A DNA stretch of 64,000 nt. Source: Saccharum officinarum. Its lineage: Eukaryota > Streptophyta > Magnoliopsida > Poales > Poaceae. The stretch covers positions 37,059,335-37,123,334 of the forward strand of contig CM036191.1 in NCBI GenBank assembly GCA_020631735.1, in the 5' to 3' direction. Within the stretch, counting starts at the first letter, position 1, and the number at the start of each line of letters is the position of its first letter. Position numbers and translations under genes: made by a program. Shown piece after piece: positions 45,388 through 56,172 of the stretch. The notes beneath the pieces are model-generated. The model searched no databases, was not told where the DNA came from, and worked only from the letters and a program-made list of their open reading frames with translations.

Positions 45388-48096
45388 TGTAACACCTAGA
45401 ATTTTGGATATTAAAAAAAAATATATAGGAAAATATGATTTCGTACAATTTTGTGAGCATGCAAATTTAGGATAATAATAATTTTTGTAAATTTAAAATT
45501 TAATATAAGGGTAGGAACATGATTGAGCATCCATGCTGCTGTATTTGGGATTTTGTAATGAGTGGTTTAAATCAAATTCAATTTGGATTTGAAAATCCTT
45601 TGAAAATTGGCTTTGAAAAATTTGAAAAAGAAAAAGAGAAAGGAATTTTCTTCTTTGGGCCGCATTCTCCCGTAGCCCAGTGCTCGGCCTGCCTCCCCGC
45701 GCGCGGCCCGCCTTCCCCTGCGCCCGCCTCCGGTTTCTGGGCCGAGCCCAAGCCATGGCCATCGGCCCGTCTTCGCGCGCGCGGCCGCGTCCCGCACCCG
45801 AGCCGCTGACGAGCCGGTCCCACCTATCAGCGACCACCTCCCCTTTCCTTTCTCCTTCCTCCGGTTCCTTCCAACCGCGAGCACCGCCTTCCTCTCTCCA
45901 TCGGATATGGGAGATCCGAATCCCCCTCCGTATCCTACCCTTTCCATTTTTCGTGACGCCTACGGGCTATAAAACGAGACCCCCACACCCTTCCGCCCTC
46001 ATTCCATCCCTTTGGAGCTGCCGTAGTCGCCTAGTCTCACCACCGCAAGCACCACCGCCACCATAGCCGCCATCGCGAGCTAGCCGCCGTTTTCCGGTCA
46101 TCCTCCGGTCCTATCTTCGCGCGGGGTGAGTTCGCCGTGAGCTTCTCGATCTCCCGGTGTTCTCCTTTCATCGTTTGGTGGTCGGAGTTGTGTTTTGGCC
46201 TTCTCCGATGATGGCGCCGCCGTGGGAGCTCGCCGACGGCCAGGAATTGGCCGGAGCGCCGCCGACGTCTCTTCTCTCTCTCCCCGATCCAATCTGGATC
46301 GTTGATTTTGAATCCAACGGTTGTAATTAGAAAATACCGGTTCGTTCGTAATTTTGTAAAAGAAACCCTGAGTTTTTAGTATATCAACCCACAGTCCTAA
46401 AACGTGAAGCTCAGAGTACGCTTTGATCGGTTGAAAACGTATTTCGTTTCGGTAAATGAAAAATACGTTTTCTGATATTTACAGTTTTCCCATTCAACTT
46501 GTTTTAGTTGTAGAATCTCTGTTTTAACTCTGATTGGATCCATTCAAATTGCGTTAGATTCATAATTAAGAGCTCTACATGATAATAGGACTGTTCAGTA
46601 GGTTTATGATAATTTATTTTCGAGCTTGAATTAAAGTAATTATTTATCTATAGGAAATCTTCGTAAATTCATAACTTTGTCGTTTTAGCTCCGTTTTTCG
46701 TGATCTTTGCGTCTATGTGATCCTAGCGAGTTGTAGATTCGTTTTAAAAACTTTTTATCTTATTTTATTACTGTTGGTGTACTGTTCTAATTATAGTCTT
46801 GTTTGTTTATGCATGATTGCCTCTGGATGTGTGTTGTTGCTGTTGTTGATCGAGTATAGACGGTGAGCAATTCGTTGGAGATCAGGAGTTTTACTACGAA
46901 CAAGATCACCAGGACCAGTTTGAGCAAGGCAAGTATAGCATGGGATTATCCTTATTGTCCTATTCACATTAAGCAAATAATATCATTATGCATATATTCC
47001 TTGTTAAGGATGACTTAGTGTTGATCTTATTCCTTGATACCTATTATACTGCATAGATTAGTATTGCTAGTGCTCAATATGAACTATGATCATGTAATTT
47101 GACTAGTGGAATATGCAATAAACATTAAAAGATGATTTTATTACTGTTTAAGGGTACTAGAGCATGGGGTTACTTTGGTGCTCTTGTTACTCTCCATAAG
47201 GACTCATCTATAAGCGAAAATCCGGGATTTACAGTACAACTGTGAGGGCTAAAATGGCTCTGGCTTTAGTCATATAGAAGGACCTTTTCTAGCTTGTTAG
47301 AGGTTACCCTTGTGGCGCAAATGGGGTAGAGCAGACTGTGGATCCCTGCGTGGTGAATCACACAGACTGACTTTGGAAACCAAGCGGCCCTAACTTGTTA
47401 GACGAACCTTTGAAAGACTTCATAGTGAACCCTGTCGACCTTCCTTGGAAGTGGGTCAAGAGATTAGCTACCTCGGGCGAAAGGGTAAATCATGACTCAC
47501 AGTTAAAGTGTACAACCTCTGCAAAGTGTAAAACTGTTATAACAGCCGTGCTCACGGTCACGAGTGGCCTTGGACCCTTATGGAATAGTGGATCATTAAT
47601 AATGAATATGTTTTTGCTATTCGTTAATCATTTCACATGGATCATATGTTTATTGTTATATTGAGACACTTGATATTATTGATATACTGAAATAATGCTA
47701 ATTAAAAGCTACATGCTGGTAAACCTATGTTATGCCTTTGAGCCTCATGAACCCCATGTTACATTTGTTGAGTACGAGATGTACTTACGCTTGTTTATTT
47801 TTCTTACTTGGATAAAAATCCCAGATGGGTAACAGATGGTGCAAGTAGTGACTACTTCTACTTCCCGGAAGATTACTAGACTTGCTGTCAACCAGTCAAT
47901 GTGCCTGTGATTGGAGCTACCACGAGAGTTTTTATATTTTATTTCCGCTATATTATTGTAAAGACTATGTGTTATTAATCATGATGTAATAATATTTGTG
48001 ATGATACATCCTTTATAATTTGTTAACTTATGTGTGATTGATCTCTGGGCACACATAAGGGTATGCACTCTATTTGGTCGTTAAATGGGTGTGTCA
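45388..48096 (+). repeat. Second LTR of the chromovirus (2,709 bp)
   Basis: TGTAACACC...GGTGTGTCA. A TATA box (ctataaaacg) lies near 45968. The first 930 bp or so are diverged from the first LTR, including the whole GC-rich promoter part. The remainder is nearly identical to it. It is followed by a second PBS, not by host DNA. Confidence 0.9.
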
Positions 48097-48286
48097 AATT
48101 GGTATCAGAGATATTGTTGACTGTAGGACGCAAGCCTAGATAGAAATGGTCGATTTAGTGTCATCTTTTCACTATTTTTATGCTCATTATCTTGCTCTTG
48201 TTATTTGATAAATTTTTATGCTTCTTATGTCTCATTCTATTACGAAATTTTGTCTCTATTCTAATTACATCTAAAAAACTCTGTAG

Positions 48287-48870
48287 ATGGTTCATGGACG
48301 CAAGACTGCCCGCATCACCACTGGAGGACACTACCCACCTCGTGCTTTGATTGCACCTGAAGAGCCACAAGAGGAAGTACCCCAGGAGAATGAGCAGACC
48401 CCTGAAGTACCAATCCAAGTGCCAGCATCTCCCCAGGAAGAACCCGAGCCTGAAGAAGACCCTGAGATCATCGAGATTGAAGATGATGAAGAGGAGGAAG
48501 CCAATAGAGGAGAGCAACCCCCGTCTCCCCCACCTGGTGCAGCTGCTGAGGATGTGCCACCCCCTCCAATGGGTTGGATTGTGAAGATCTACCACAAGGC
48601 AGGAGGAAATGCTGTTTCTCACCATCGACTTGTGGGAATGCTCTCTGCCTACTTCGCTGATTGGCACCCAGCTGTGGAGTATGTCTATTGGGAGTACACC
48701 CATCCGCTGGAGGACACTTACTGGAAGGCAAGAGCGAGCATTTTTCCTAAGGATGAAGAAAAAGGAGCATACCAGCTGGACATGATGTATGCTCACATGG
48801 GTCGTCGAGCTACCATGGAGGATAGTATTGAAGATGCTGCTTTTGAAGCATGTATGGGCCTTCGCTACCT
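48287..48870 (+). pseudogene. Chromovirus leader ORF, copy 2, truncated
   Basis: It starts MVHGRKTARITTGG and follows copy 1 for about 195 codons to GLRYL. After 48870 the homology ends and unrelated sequence supplies a chance tail to a stop at 49049-49051. I count about 12 amino-acid differences from copy 1 and only a few silent ones, roughly a neutral pattern. The lost part is the C-terminal third with the coiled coil. Confidence 0.8.
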
Positions 48871-49193
48871 GAGGTTTGAAGCATGTATATCTCTATGTAA
48901 TAATAGTAAAGAAACCAAGGTTTCTAGTTTCAAAAAAATAAAAAAAGAAACCAAAGTTTCTTCCGGCCAGGTTTTTTATTCCCAAAATACCATAATGCCC
49001 TCTATGTCTTGTATAATTGTATATGACCCATACTCGTACAAGTTAAAATGACTTGCGTCCGGTAGTTATATGGAATCCGATTTCAAAATGTACTAGGTCA
49101 TGCAGCAGATTTGCTTGTCTAGTAATAATATTAGGCTAAGAATATGGTGCCTATTGTTTTTCTTGATTAATTGTTGGTTAGAATCTCTAGTGT
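48871..49193. other. Junction sequence right of the chromovirus
   Basis: Non-coding. The 14-mer tttgaagcatgtat, last seen inside the leader ORF at 48842-48855, is repeated at 48875-48888 directly after the break. An imperfect inverted pair, gaaaccaaggtttc and gaaaccaaagtttc, follows at about 48909-48962. No gene. Confidence 0.5.
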
Positions 49194-49286
49194 TGCTATG
49201 GCTAAAACAAAATTATAGAATAAAATAGAATGTATGCACGCGTCACTGTTGAGAGCTTTGAAGCATCAACCCCATTGCCCTAAAGG

Positions 49287-49690
49287 CCTAAACGACCTCG
49301 GTTATAGACAATGATGCGTTTTGGCACCACATACTCAATTTCTCTCCGGGCCCTAGGCTCAAATTGATGACTAAATAGTTCATGAAGAGTGTAGAATAGT
49401 GTACGTGCTGACCTGGAGCCATTTAGGGCAATGGGGTTGTCGCATGAAATGAAAACTGAGTCCTCTAAAATCCTAAACGACCTCGGTTCTAGAAAATGAT
49501 GCGTTTTGGCACCACGGACTCAATTTCTCTCCGGGCCCTAGGCTCAAATTGATGACTAAATAGTTCATGAAGAGTGTAGAGTAGTGTACGTGCCGACCTA
49601 GAGCCATTTAGGGCAATGGGGTTGTCACACGAAATGAAAACTGAGTCCCCTAAAGGCCTAAACGACCTCGGTTCTAGAAAATTAATCGTG
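49287..49690. repeat. 185-bp tandem repeat, about 2.2 copies
   Basis: The phrase cctaaacgacctcggtt starts at 49287, 49472 and 49657, an exact spacing of 185 bp. Between copies, phrases such as gatgcgttttggcaccac and aatttctctccgggcccta recur almost unchanged. It lies in the left subterminal part of the CACTA element. Confidence 0.93.
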
Positions 49691-49800
49691 ACTCGTTCAG
49701 CCAAGACGCGTCACTGGTGTCGATCTCATCAATGACTCATTCAGCCAAAACGCGTCACTAATAACAATTTACAAAAATAATAAAAAAAGAAATATCTCGA

Positions 49801-49926
49801 CCAAAGTATGTAGGTGCTGTTGTTGGGTACCCCATTCTTTATAGCTGCCGCAGAAACTTTGGCTGTAGATCTAAAGGAGCAGCTGTAAAGAATGAGGTAC
49901 CCAACAGCAGCACCTATATACTTTGG
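49801..49926. repeat. Long near-perfect hairpin (two 47-bp arms)
   Basis: Left arm 49801-49847 and right arm 49880-49926 are inverted copies with four mismatches, three of which would be G-U pairs in RNA of the plus strand. The loop is 32 bp. The phrase actttggctg(t/c)agatct follows both arms as a direct repeat, so the structure probably arose by local inverted duplication. Confidence 0.92.
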
Positions 49927-50899
49927 CTGCAGATCTATCACACATTACACATGTTTCAACCATTTTAGCAAACAAAACATTTACAAACTTTAGATACAAC
50001 TTATGCTACAAAGTATTTGCCAAGGACCCACAACCTAGAAGATATGGTCACTAAATAACCACTGCCATAAATCGTGCAGCAAGATATGGCAGCCGAAAAG
50101 AGGTAGCAGAGATAAGCACATCGTAGGTAGATGACAATACTGATCAAACTGACCAACGAAATCCATTGTAAAAAATGATAGGAAAAATAAATTTGCACAC
50201 TTCAGGAGCAATTTGATCAGCTTGATGCTTAAAAGCTGCTATCTAACATCTCCCAGTTCCTGAAAATAAAAATTGCATGCAATTAGCAAGATACTACAAT
50301 CCTCTTATTTCAATGCATGGAAACAAAGGTAGGGTGTCATGGCAAAAAGAGGAGTATAAATTCCCATGTACATAAAACAGTAGAACCAGCTAATGGCATA
50401 CACAGAAAAGTATATATGGTTGTTACCAACTATAAGCTGAAAATCAAAAGAAAGTGTCCTCGGCCTATCTCATCAGTATCATAAAAAAAAGGAAGAGCTT
50501 CTCATAATTGTCAACACAATCTAAGACAGCTCGTATAAGTACTTTTGGTACTGCATTTCTTAGCCATATGGACACTGACTTATGTTTTTACTGCTACTGC
50601 TAGTATTTGGTTGACACAAGCTAAAAAGGCATGGTAGATGATATCAGTACGCATCCTTTTTTTTTGCCAACACAAGACCATGAGGAGCACCAACAGAATT
50701 ATCTAGGATGCACTGAAGAACCCCAACAGTAATAACATGAATTGAACAATAGCTCTTACACCAAAACAATTTACCTTGGCATGTTGCACATTAAAGCTAA
50801 AGTCCTAATGCTAAAATGAAAGAAGAGGAAGTAACAACAAAAGTCTATGTTCTTGAAGTGTAAAGTTGAAAGATATAGGCAGCGAACAGGATGCAGACC
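49927..50899. other. Non-coding interior of the CACTA element
   Basis: A/T-rich, no recognisable domain. It may contain introns or the 3' flank of the captured gene. Confidence 0.4.
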
Positions 50900-51393
50900 T
50901 TATCACATATTGCTCCCTGTTAGAGGTTTTTTGAAGACGAAGGACTTCCATAATTGGAAAATAGGAGTGGAAAAGGAAATCTTCCAGTGATAACACTCCA
51001 TGTTCCATCCTAAAGTTCAGACCAACAAGCTAAGCAATGTCTAAAAGATATACTAATGAACAATCATAGAGATAAGCATAAACAACTGATACAAAGAAAA
51101 ACTTACCACAACGCAATGAACAAATGGATTTTCTTTGCCTTGTCCAAGTGCATCAAATGGGGCCATTATGGGTGCTAGGAAACCATATACCAATCCAGCA
51201 AATACATTTCCTGAGACGGCAATTATCACCCACATGATCAAGACTGTAGTAGCAGAATTAAGGAGAGCTATCTTAGCAATAGTGTAAATTATAGAAGCAT
51301 ACGTTGCCGATTTAAAATATGGGCTATAGGAAACTTACATTAAGGACAGTAATGCTGCTGGAAGTATAACCATGATCAAATTGGATGAGCAAT
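50900..51393 (-). pseudogene. Fragment of a multi-pass membrane-protein gene (At3g27390-like family)
   Basis: The clearest exon is 51107-51243, bounded by ag and gt: LIMWVIIAVSGNVFAGLVYG, FLAPIMAPFDALGQGKENPF and VHCVV. This is a hydrophobic segment followed by the G-x-L-x-P-x-x-A-x-F-x-A-x-G-x-G-K pattern of the family. The next exon (51010 downward) opens DGTWSVITG, matching the conserved DGTWS of that family. It then shifts frame, and FLFHSYFPIM can be read in another frame. A possible upstream exon at 51339-51393 gives NLIMVILPAALLSL. Only the N-terminal part is present, with a frameshift and no start or end, so it is a captured fragment. The family's function is not established; plasma-membrane localisation is predicted from its hydrophobicity. 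Confidence 0.55.
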
Positions 51394-52680
51394 CTGTAAT
51401 GGGGAGGGTGTTATCTCAACAACTAGTAAAGCATATAGATATGTTTGTAGTAGAAAGGAGGACAGATTATCAATCATGACCTACGGCAACAAGAAAATAT
51501 AAAAGCAAAGTTAGTATATAAAAATTATAATGAAATCTGTCAGTTATCCAACGATACTTCTAGCTGTGATTTTCCAAGTCCTCAGTATATTTATAAGTAT
51601 TTTTAGGTTGTATAGGAGTCATTATGATCATTAATTCTACCTAGCTTGTGTAGTTGACCCTACAGGTACCTATCATAGTGCACATAATTTCAGCTTCAAA
51701 CCAATTGATAAGAGCACCTCCCATATATAGTTAACACTCAGGTATTTATAATACTCAAATTGCTACTAGACTTACAGTGTGATCAATATATTTGACAAAG
51801 ATTATTCTTTTCATAGTTTCCTCCCACTGAGGCAATTGCAAGCAGAGCTAATGAAATACACTTCAACATAGTAGCAGTTGCAGCTGTAGTAACAAAATTT
51901 AGCTGGTTTCTGTATTGCCTAATGTGATAAGATTGTGAGGCAGCATTATCATGCTACTGGCCATTGCATTGGTATATACAGCCTAACCATAGAATGCAAT
52001 TAATTAGTTCTATGTCCTGCATGATTTCATATGCTAAATATACATCAACTGACTAACTATTTATTTTGACTAATTAGTTGATATATAAAGAGGCTGTCTG
52101 ATTCAGGATGGGCCATCAGAGCAATTACGCTCTACAAAGTGACTGAAGGGTCCATGCAGGGCTCCATGCATTCTTCAATATATCAATACAAATTTCACCG
52201 GTCTAAACACAGAAAAAGGAAAACAATGTAACTAAACAGAAATTACTGCTTCATCTTGAAGATTCAATTTAATAAATGATAAAACAGGGCATCAGCCTTA
52301 TATAGCCTTGAAATGCACATTTGGGTGGACATATATCTAGGTCATACTCTAGTGAAGGTAAAATTAAATGTGTTCATCCAACTGCAGTGTAGAACAGAGT
52401 TTTTGTACAGAACTAAATAAAACAGCTGGGTCATCCAACAGTTGACGGAATAAAATCAAGATAGATTTGCTACCTGATCAAAATGAAACAACAGCACAAC
52501 TAAAGCCTAGATTATGGTCTAAACTGTCACACCAATCTCACTTCAGTCCTTTATCATCACTGAGCAAGAAACCTTCCTCGAGCATGCAATTTCCCCCAAA
52601 TAACAGTACGCACATACTAGTTATAGCAAAAATTGCCGGCTATAAATATGAATGGTCCAAGAAGCTCACTTCTGCCTAAT
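51394..52680. other. Non-coding interior of the CACTA element
   Basis: A/T-rich with short frames only (for example 52467-52679, +). Possibly the long first intron of the captured gene. Confidence 0.4.
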
Positions 52681-52688
52681 AATAGAAG

Positions 52689-53250
52689 TTGGTGTGCATG
52701 ACAACGGGCAGGAAGAAGTGCGCGACGGGGCTGGTTAGGCAGATGCGGTCTCCCTCACACGAACAGCCACGGATCTGGCCCCTCTCGCACGAGTGGTTGT
52801 GGATCTGGCCTCCATTGCACGAGCTCGATGCCACAACTTGGTGGAGGGTGAAGGATGGCGACGGACAAGACTGGGCGGGGTGGTGGCCTCAGATAAGCTG
52901 GGTGCAGCCGACCCCAAACCATAACGCCTTTGCTGGCGACGCAGAGCAGCAAGCGAGGGGGAGGATGACTGGCGTTGGAGGAGTGCAGCGGCGGCGACCA
53001 GGGCAGGTTTGCGATGGTGGAGGGCGGGAGCGTGGTGCGGGATCCGGTGTTGGCGGGGGCCAGGGATCCCGTAGCGGCAGCGGCCAGAGAAATGTCGGGG
53101 AGAAGAGAGGGCGCTGATGAGGGACCTCGGAGGCTCGGACGCATTGGGTAGAGAGGAGAGAGCGAGGGGTGACGGGCTGGATTCCGGACTTGAGTCGTCC
53201 ATCAACTGAAGTTGATTATTTTTTCGGGTCCAGTGTGATGCGGCTTCCAA
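52689..53250 (-). other. GC-rich segment, possible captured 5' exon or promoter region
   Basis: Abrupt GC-rich island with overlapping frames on both strands (minus 52735-53250, plus 52689-53117). The minus-strand reading is Ser/Pro/Ala-rich with no domain. Such islands mark the 5' end of many grass genes, and its position upstream of the membrane-protein fragment on the same strand would fit, but nothing proves a coding exon. Confidence 0.35.
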
Positions 53251-53449
53251 TCTGCGTTACAGATACGTTAGCTCCTGGAGAGACAACTCGTGGACCATGT
53301 ACCAGAGACTCGTATTCTAGAACCGCGTCACTTGTAAAAGATATAAGCGACGTGTTTTAACCAGATGTGTCACTAACTTCGTATGGGTAACGCGTTTTCC
53401 TGTTGAGTCACTAAATTAGGTGTCTCTTTTGTGTTGTTTTGGCATAGTG

Positions 53450-53925
53450 GGTGCTGTGACAGCAATGTGTCTTAGACGTACCATTCTATATAGCCATGAA
53501 TCATAATGTTATTTGCTTGTGGAAATTGGGTTAACAGATTTTTCAAAATCTGTGAAGTAAGTATAAGAATGGCTGAATTCCACGAGCAGCAACACCGTCA
53601 GCTAGGACAGAAGACGGCGTGGTGAGAGTACGTACAGCGTATGCAAGCATGGATTCGATTCAATTTTGAATCCCTTTAAGAGCATGCGGGGCTTAGTTTG
53701 CCCAAATCAATGTCAGCGGCGCCTCGCTCCTGTTGTTGCCTCTCATCTTCTGTCTTGTACAGACACCATCTTGTTCTTTCGGCCGAGATTAGGATTAAAC
53801 CAATAATTAGTTGAGCAGAGAGAAATAAGTGGTGTATACATGTGCCCAAATGGAGACAGGAATAATTTTTTTTGTATTATAGAGATGAAAAGAGACAGAA
53901 ATAAATAAAAAGATATTAACCGGAA
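53450..53925. other. Spacer between the CACTA element and the NLR fragment
   Basis: A/T-rich non-coding sequence. Nothing recognisable. Confidence 0.5.
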
Positions 53926-55490
53926 CTAGTACAAAACACTCATCGTACCTTTTTTATATGTTTGCAAGTCAAGTGTGGGATGGTTGGGATGGACCTTGCA
54001 TGCGTTTCTCAGCGCAGCCATTGCAGCATCCACCTCCTCAGTACACACGCCATCACAGTTGATCCACGCTTTGATTTCCCGAAGGGAAGCCAGGTACTCG
54101 ACGCCAAAATTGGTACAGTCACCGTTGTTATCTTTTAGGGCCCGCAAAGGGACATTAAACGTAATCACTTCAAGACTTGGCATCACGCCAGATGGTACAA
54201 CTTTGCTGCAGTTGCTTTTGCCGGAGCCAAAGGGCATTGCACCTTCTCCATTCCATATATGCAGTGAAATGCTAGAGAACTCCTTGTTGTGCTGCTGAAA
54301 CTGGACCATTCTATTGATCTCGAAGTACCTCAGCTTCTGGAAGAAACCATCGCCGCTGGCATTAATATTAGTTGCTGTTACTGTGGACACTATTTTCAGA
54401 TGGAGACAACTGAGCGCGGGCAACAAGCAAGGTGTTTCATGTCCTGCTCATCCATAGTGTCTACCCATAGTCTCAAGTGGGACAGGTTCGGCAGACGCGA
54501 GGGATTGATGCATGACGGCAACTTAGAGAAGCAAATCCACAAATTCAAATGACGGAGAGATTGTGGGAGCACAAAGCCTGCTGCTTCCCACATGGCTGTG
54601 TCAGCGATTGAACCCATTCCCCCGATATCTATCTTCTGGATCTTTTCCAGATTGCTTAGAGAGACCACAAAATCTCTCTGCATGCTCTTGTCCAGGTAAC
54701 ATTTATTAAGAATTGTGAGCACCCTCAGTTCTCGCAGGCTGCCCAGCTCCTTTACGAACATCTTGGTGTAACCAGCTACTCTTAGCTCTTCCAGGGATGT
54801 AAGCTTTCCAATACCATTGGGTACACTCCATCCAGCATGCAGGCACAACAGCTGTGTTGGTAGGACGATGTTTACTAGCAAGGTTCCAGACACAACAAGT
54901 GTCTGGAGAAACTTGAGATTCGTTATTTGTTTTGAGAGCTTTGGAATACTACCCCCACATTTTATCCCAAGATACCTCAAGTGGAGTAAATCACCAAGAT
55001 GCTCAAGATGACAACCCTCCTTAGAGCTGCATTATATTACGTCAAGCACTCGCAGAAGCCTAAAGCTTGGAAAGTGCACCCAGTTATTATTAATATAACA
55101 GTTGAATGCAGTATATGACCTCACTTTTGGCATCTGAATAACTTTAGCTTCTGAACTAACATGCTCAGCAGTTCTGTTATGGATGGCAAACCGACGAACA
55201 TTGCTTGGAGATATTGCTTCAGCATTACCATCTAGTATAGCAATAAAGTTTTCTTCAAATGAAAACATACGCAGCAGGTCGAGAAAAATATCATGAACAT
55301 GACAAGCTGAGACTCTGCCATCTGACCATTTGTCCACTGCCTGAATCATGCTTCTGTTAATGAGATCATTGAAGTATCTTTCTCCAAGCTCAAATAATCT
55401 TTCTCCTGGTTTCCCATGTACTAATCCTTCAGCTATCCACTTCCATATCAATACATCCTTATTAATGTAGGAATCTTCTGGGTATGTGCC
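53926..55490 (-). pseudogene. NLR (NBS-LRR) gene fragment: winged-helix end, VHD motif and LRRs
   Basis: From 55490 leftward the frame reads TYPEDSYINKDVLIWKWIAE, LFELGERYFNDLINRSMIQ, CHVHDIFLDLL (the MHD position reads VHD), then FRLLRVLDVI. This is the ARC2/winged-helix end of a plant CC-NLR. After a TAA at 55032-55034 the same frame continues with LRYLGIKCGGSIPKLSKQI, IGKLTSLEELRVAGY and further leucine-rich repeats. Near 54420 a frameshift occurs, and the last part, 54426-53926, gives more LRR and a C-terminal tail. The coiled-coil and nucleotide-binding (P-loop) parts are missing, and the N-terminal side is joined to foreign sequence. Family role: intracellular immune receptor. This copy cannot make one. 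Confidence 0.88.
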
Positions 55491-55860
55491 GTTCTGATTG
55501 ACACCGTTCCCACGGTTATGATCATCTCCAACAGGAAGCGGCTGATATCCACTTCCATGACTCCACGTTCCCATCGTTCTGATTGACACCGTCACCGTTT
55601 GTCGAATCATGCGGCTCTCTCGTCCTAGAGATATCAGCCGCTTCCTGTTGACTCTCAATTCTTTGACGACGGGTGACCATGCGATGACGAGTCATGGCTG
55701 TGACATGATCATGGTCAGTTTAGGCCATATACAACTACTAGTAGCATCTGTGCATATAACCAATTAGTACAGAGATTTAATGCAAAGTCTAATAATAAGT
55801 CCACATATTGTTCACCTAGAACAAATTCATTGTCCACCTGCTATTCTATGAAAACAAAGC
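55491..55860. other. Rearranged junction between the NLR fragment and CACTA-type sequence
   Basis: A 21-bp perfect inverted repeat lies at 55529-55549 and 55630-55650. A 17-bp-plus direct repeat, cgttctgattgacaccgt, occurs at about 55485-55502 and 55576-55593. On the minus strand a frame with MTRHRMVTRRQRIES leads into it. No gene is complete here. Confidence 0.6.
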
Positions 55861-56172
55861 CTAAATGAACTTACAAATAAGAAAACCAATGACCATAGCA
55901 CTAAAAAAAAGCATGACATCTTTCGAAGAACCCGGGGCAATTCTCATAATCTTCACATCTCTGGCGGGTGGCTTCTCTTCAATCTGAATTTCTGGCTAAT
56001 GGCCAAGGTTTGCACTCCTTGCACCATAGTAGGCCCTCAATGCTTCAGCTTCTGTATTGTATTTTTTGTACAAATTACCAGGGTAGCGATTTACTTGAGC
56101 ATAGCAATCTTCCCAGGTTCGATAGATCCCAGGCACACGACCAACATGCACTGCATACCATGTCAGGGTTGC
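55861..56172 (-). pseudogene. Viroplasmin-like (Cauli_VI/RNase H1 N-terminal type) exon with C-terminal hydrophobic segment
   Basis: A minus-strand exon begins after a tag acceptor at 56173-56175: TWYAVHVGRVPGIYRTWEDC, AQVNRYPGNLYKKYNTEAEA, the small fold found at the N-terminus of RNase H1 and in plant proteins of this type, where it binds nucleic acid. A TAG at 55996-55998 interrupts it. The frame continues with a charged linker and ends in a hydrophobic stretch, MLFFSAMVIGFLICKFI, before a TAG at 55861-55863. In grasses I associate this fold plus tail with a second gene of CACTA elements (inference from memory). It sits downstream of the repeat cluster at 57165-57575 on the same strand. 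Confidence 0.7.

Larger units (their letters stand above)
36496..48870 (+). mobile_element. Tekay-like Ty3/gypsy chromovirus in LTR-internal-LTR-partial internal arrangement
   Basis: Order: LTR 36496-39182, PBS 39186, leader ORF, gag-protease, pol with chromodomain, polypurine tract 45375-45386, LTR 45388-48096, then a second PBS (48100) and a second copy of the leader ORF that stops matching at 48870. A normal element would end at 48096. The extra internal copy shows that two elements shared or recombined at an LTR. No right-hand target duplication of the left flank (gtttt, 36491-36495) is present, so the right end was deleted. The pol order RT-RNase H-integrase-chromodomain and the TGTAACACC ends mark a chromovirus of the Tekay/Del type (established lineage feature). 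Confidence 0.9.
49194..53449. mobile_element. Probable non-autonomous CACTA element carrying a host gene fragment
   Basis: The right end read on the minus strand is CACTATGCCAAAACAACA, a CACTA-type terminus (53449 inward). The left end at 49194, tgctatggctaaaacaaa, is a decayed match. Subterminal motifs recur in inverted orientation at the two ends: on the minus strand of the left end gtgacgcgttttggctgaa (49739-49757), and on the plus strand of the right end gcgacgtgttttaaccaga (53348 on) and gtaacgcgttttcctgttg. Such subterminal repeats bind the transposase in CACTA elements. No transposase is inside. The 3-bp target duplication is not clear (tgt left, ggt right), so the left boundary is tentative. 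Confidence 0.6.

Noticed and set aside
45493..46292. ORFs in the GC-rich U3/leader of the second LTR
   Set aside because: Overlapping frames on both strands of LTR promoter DNA, not conserved in the first LTR.
53926..55658. Intact NLR resistance gene
   Set aside because: It lacks the P-loop/NB domain, has a stop at 55032-55034 and a frameshift near 54420.
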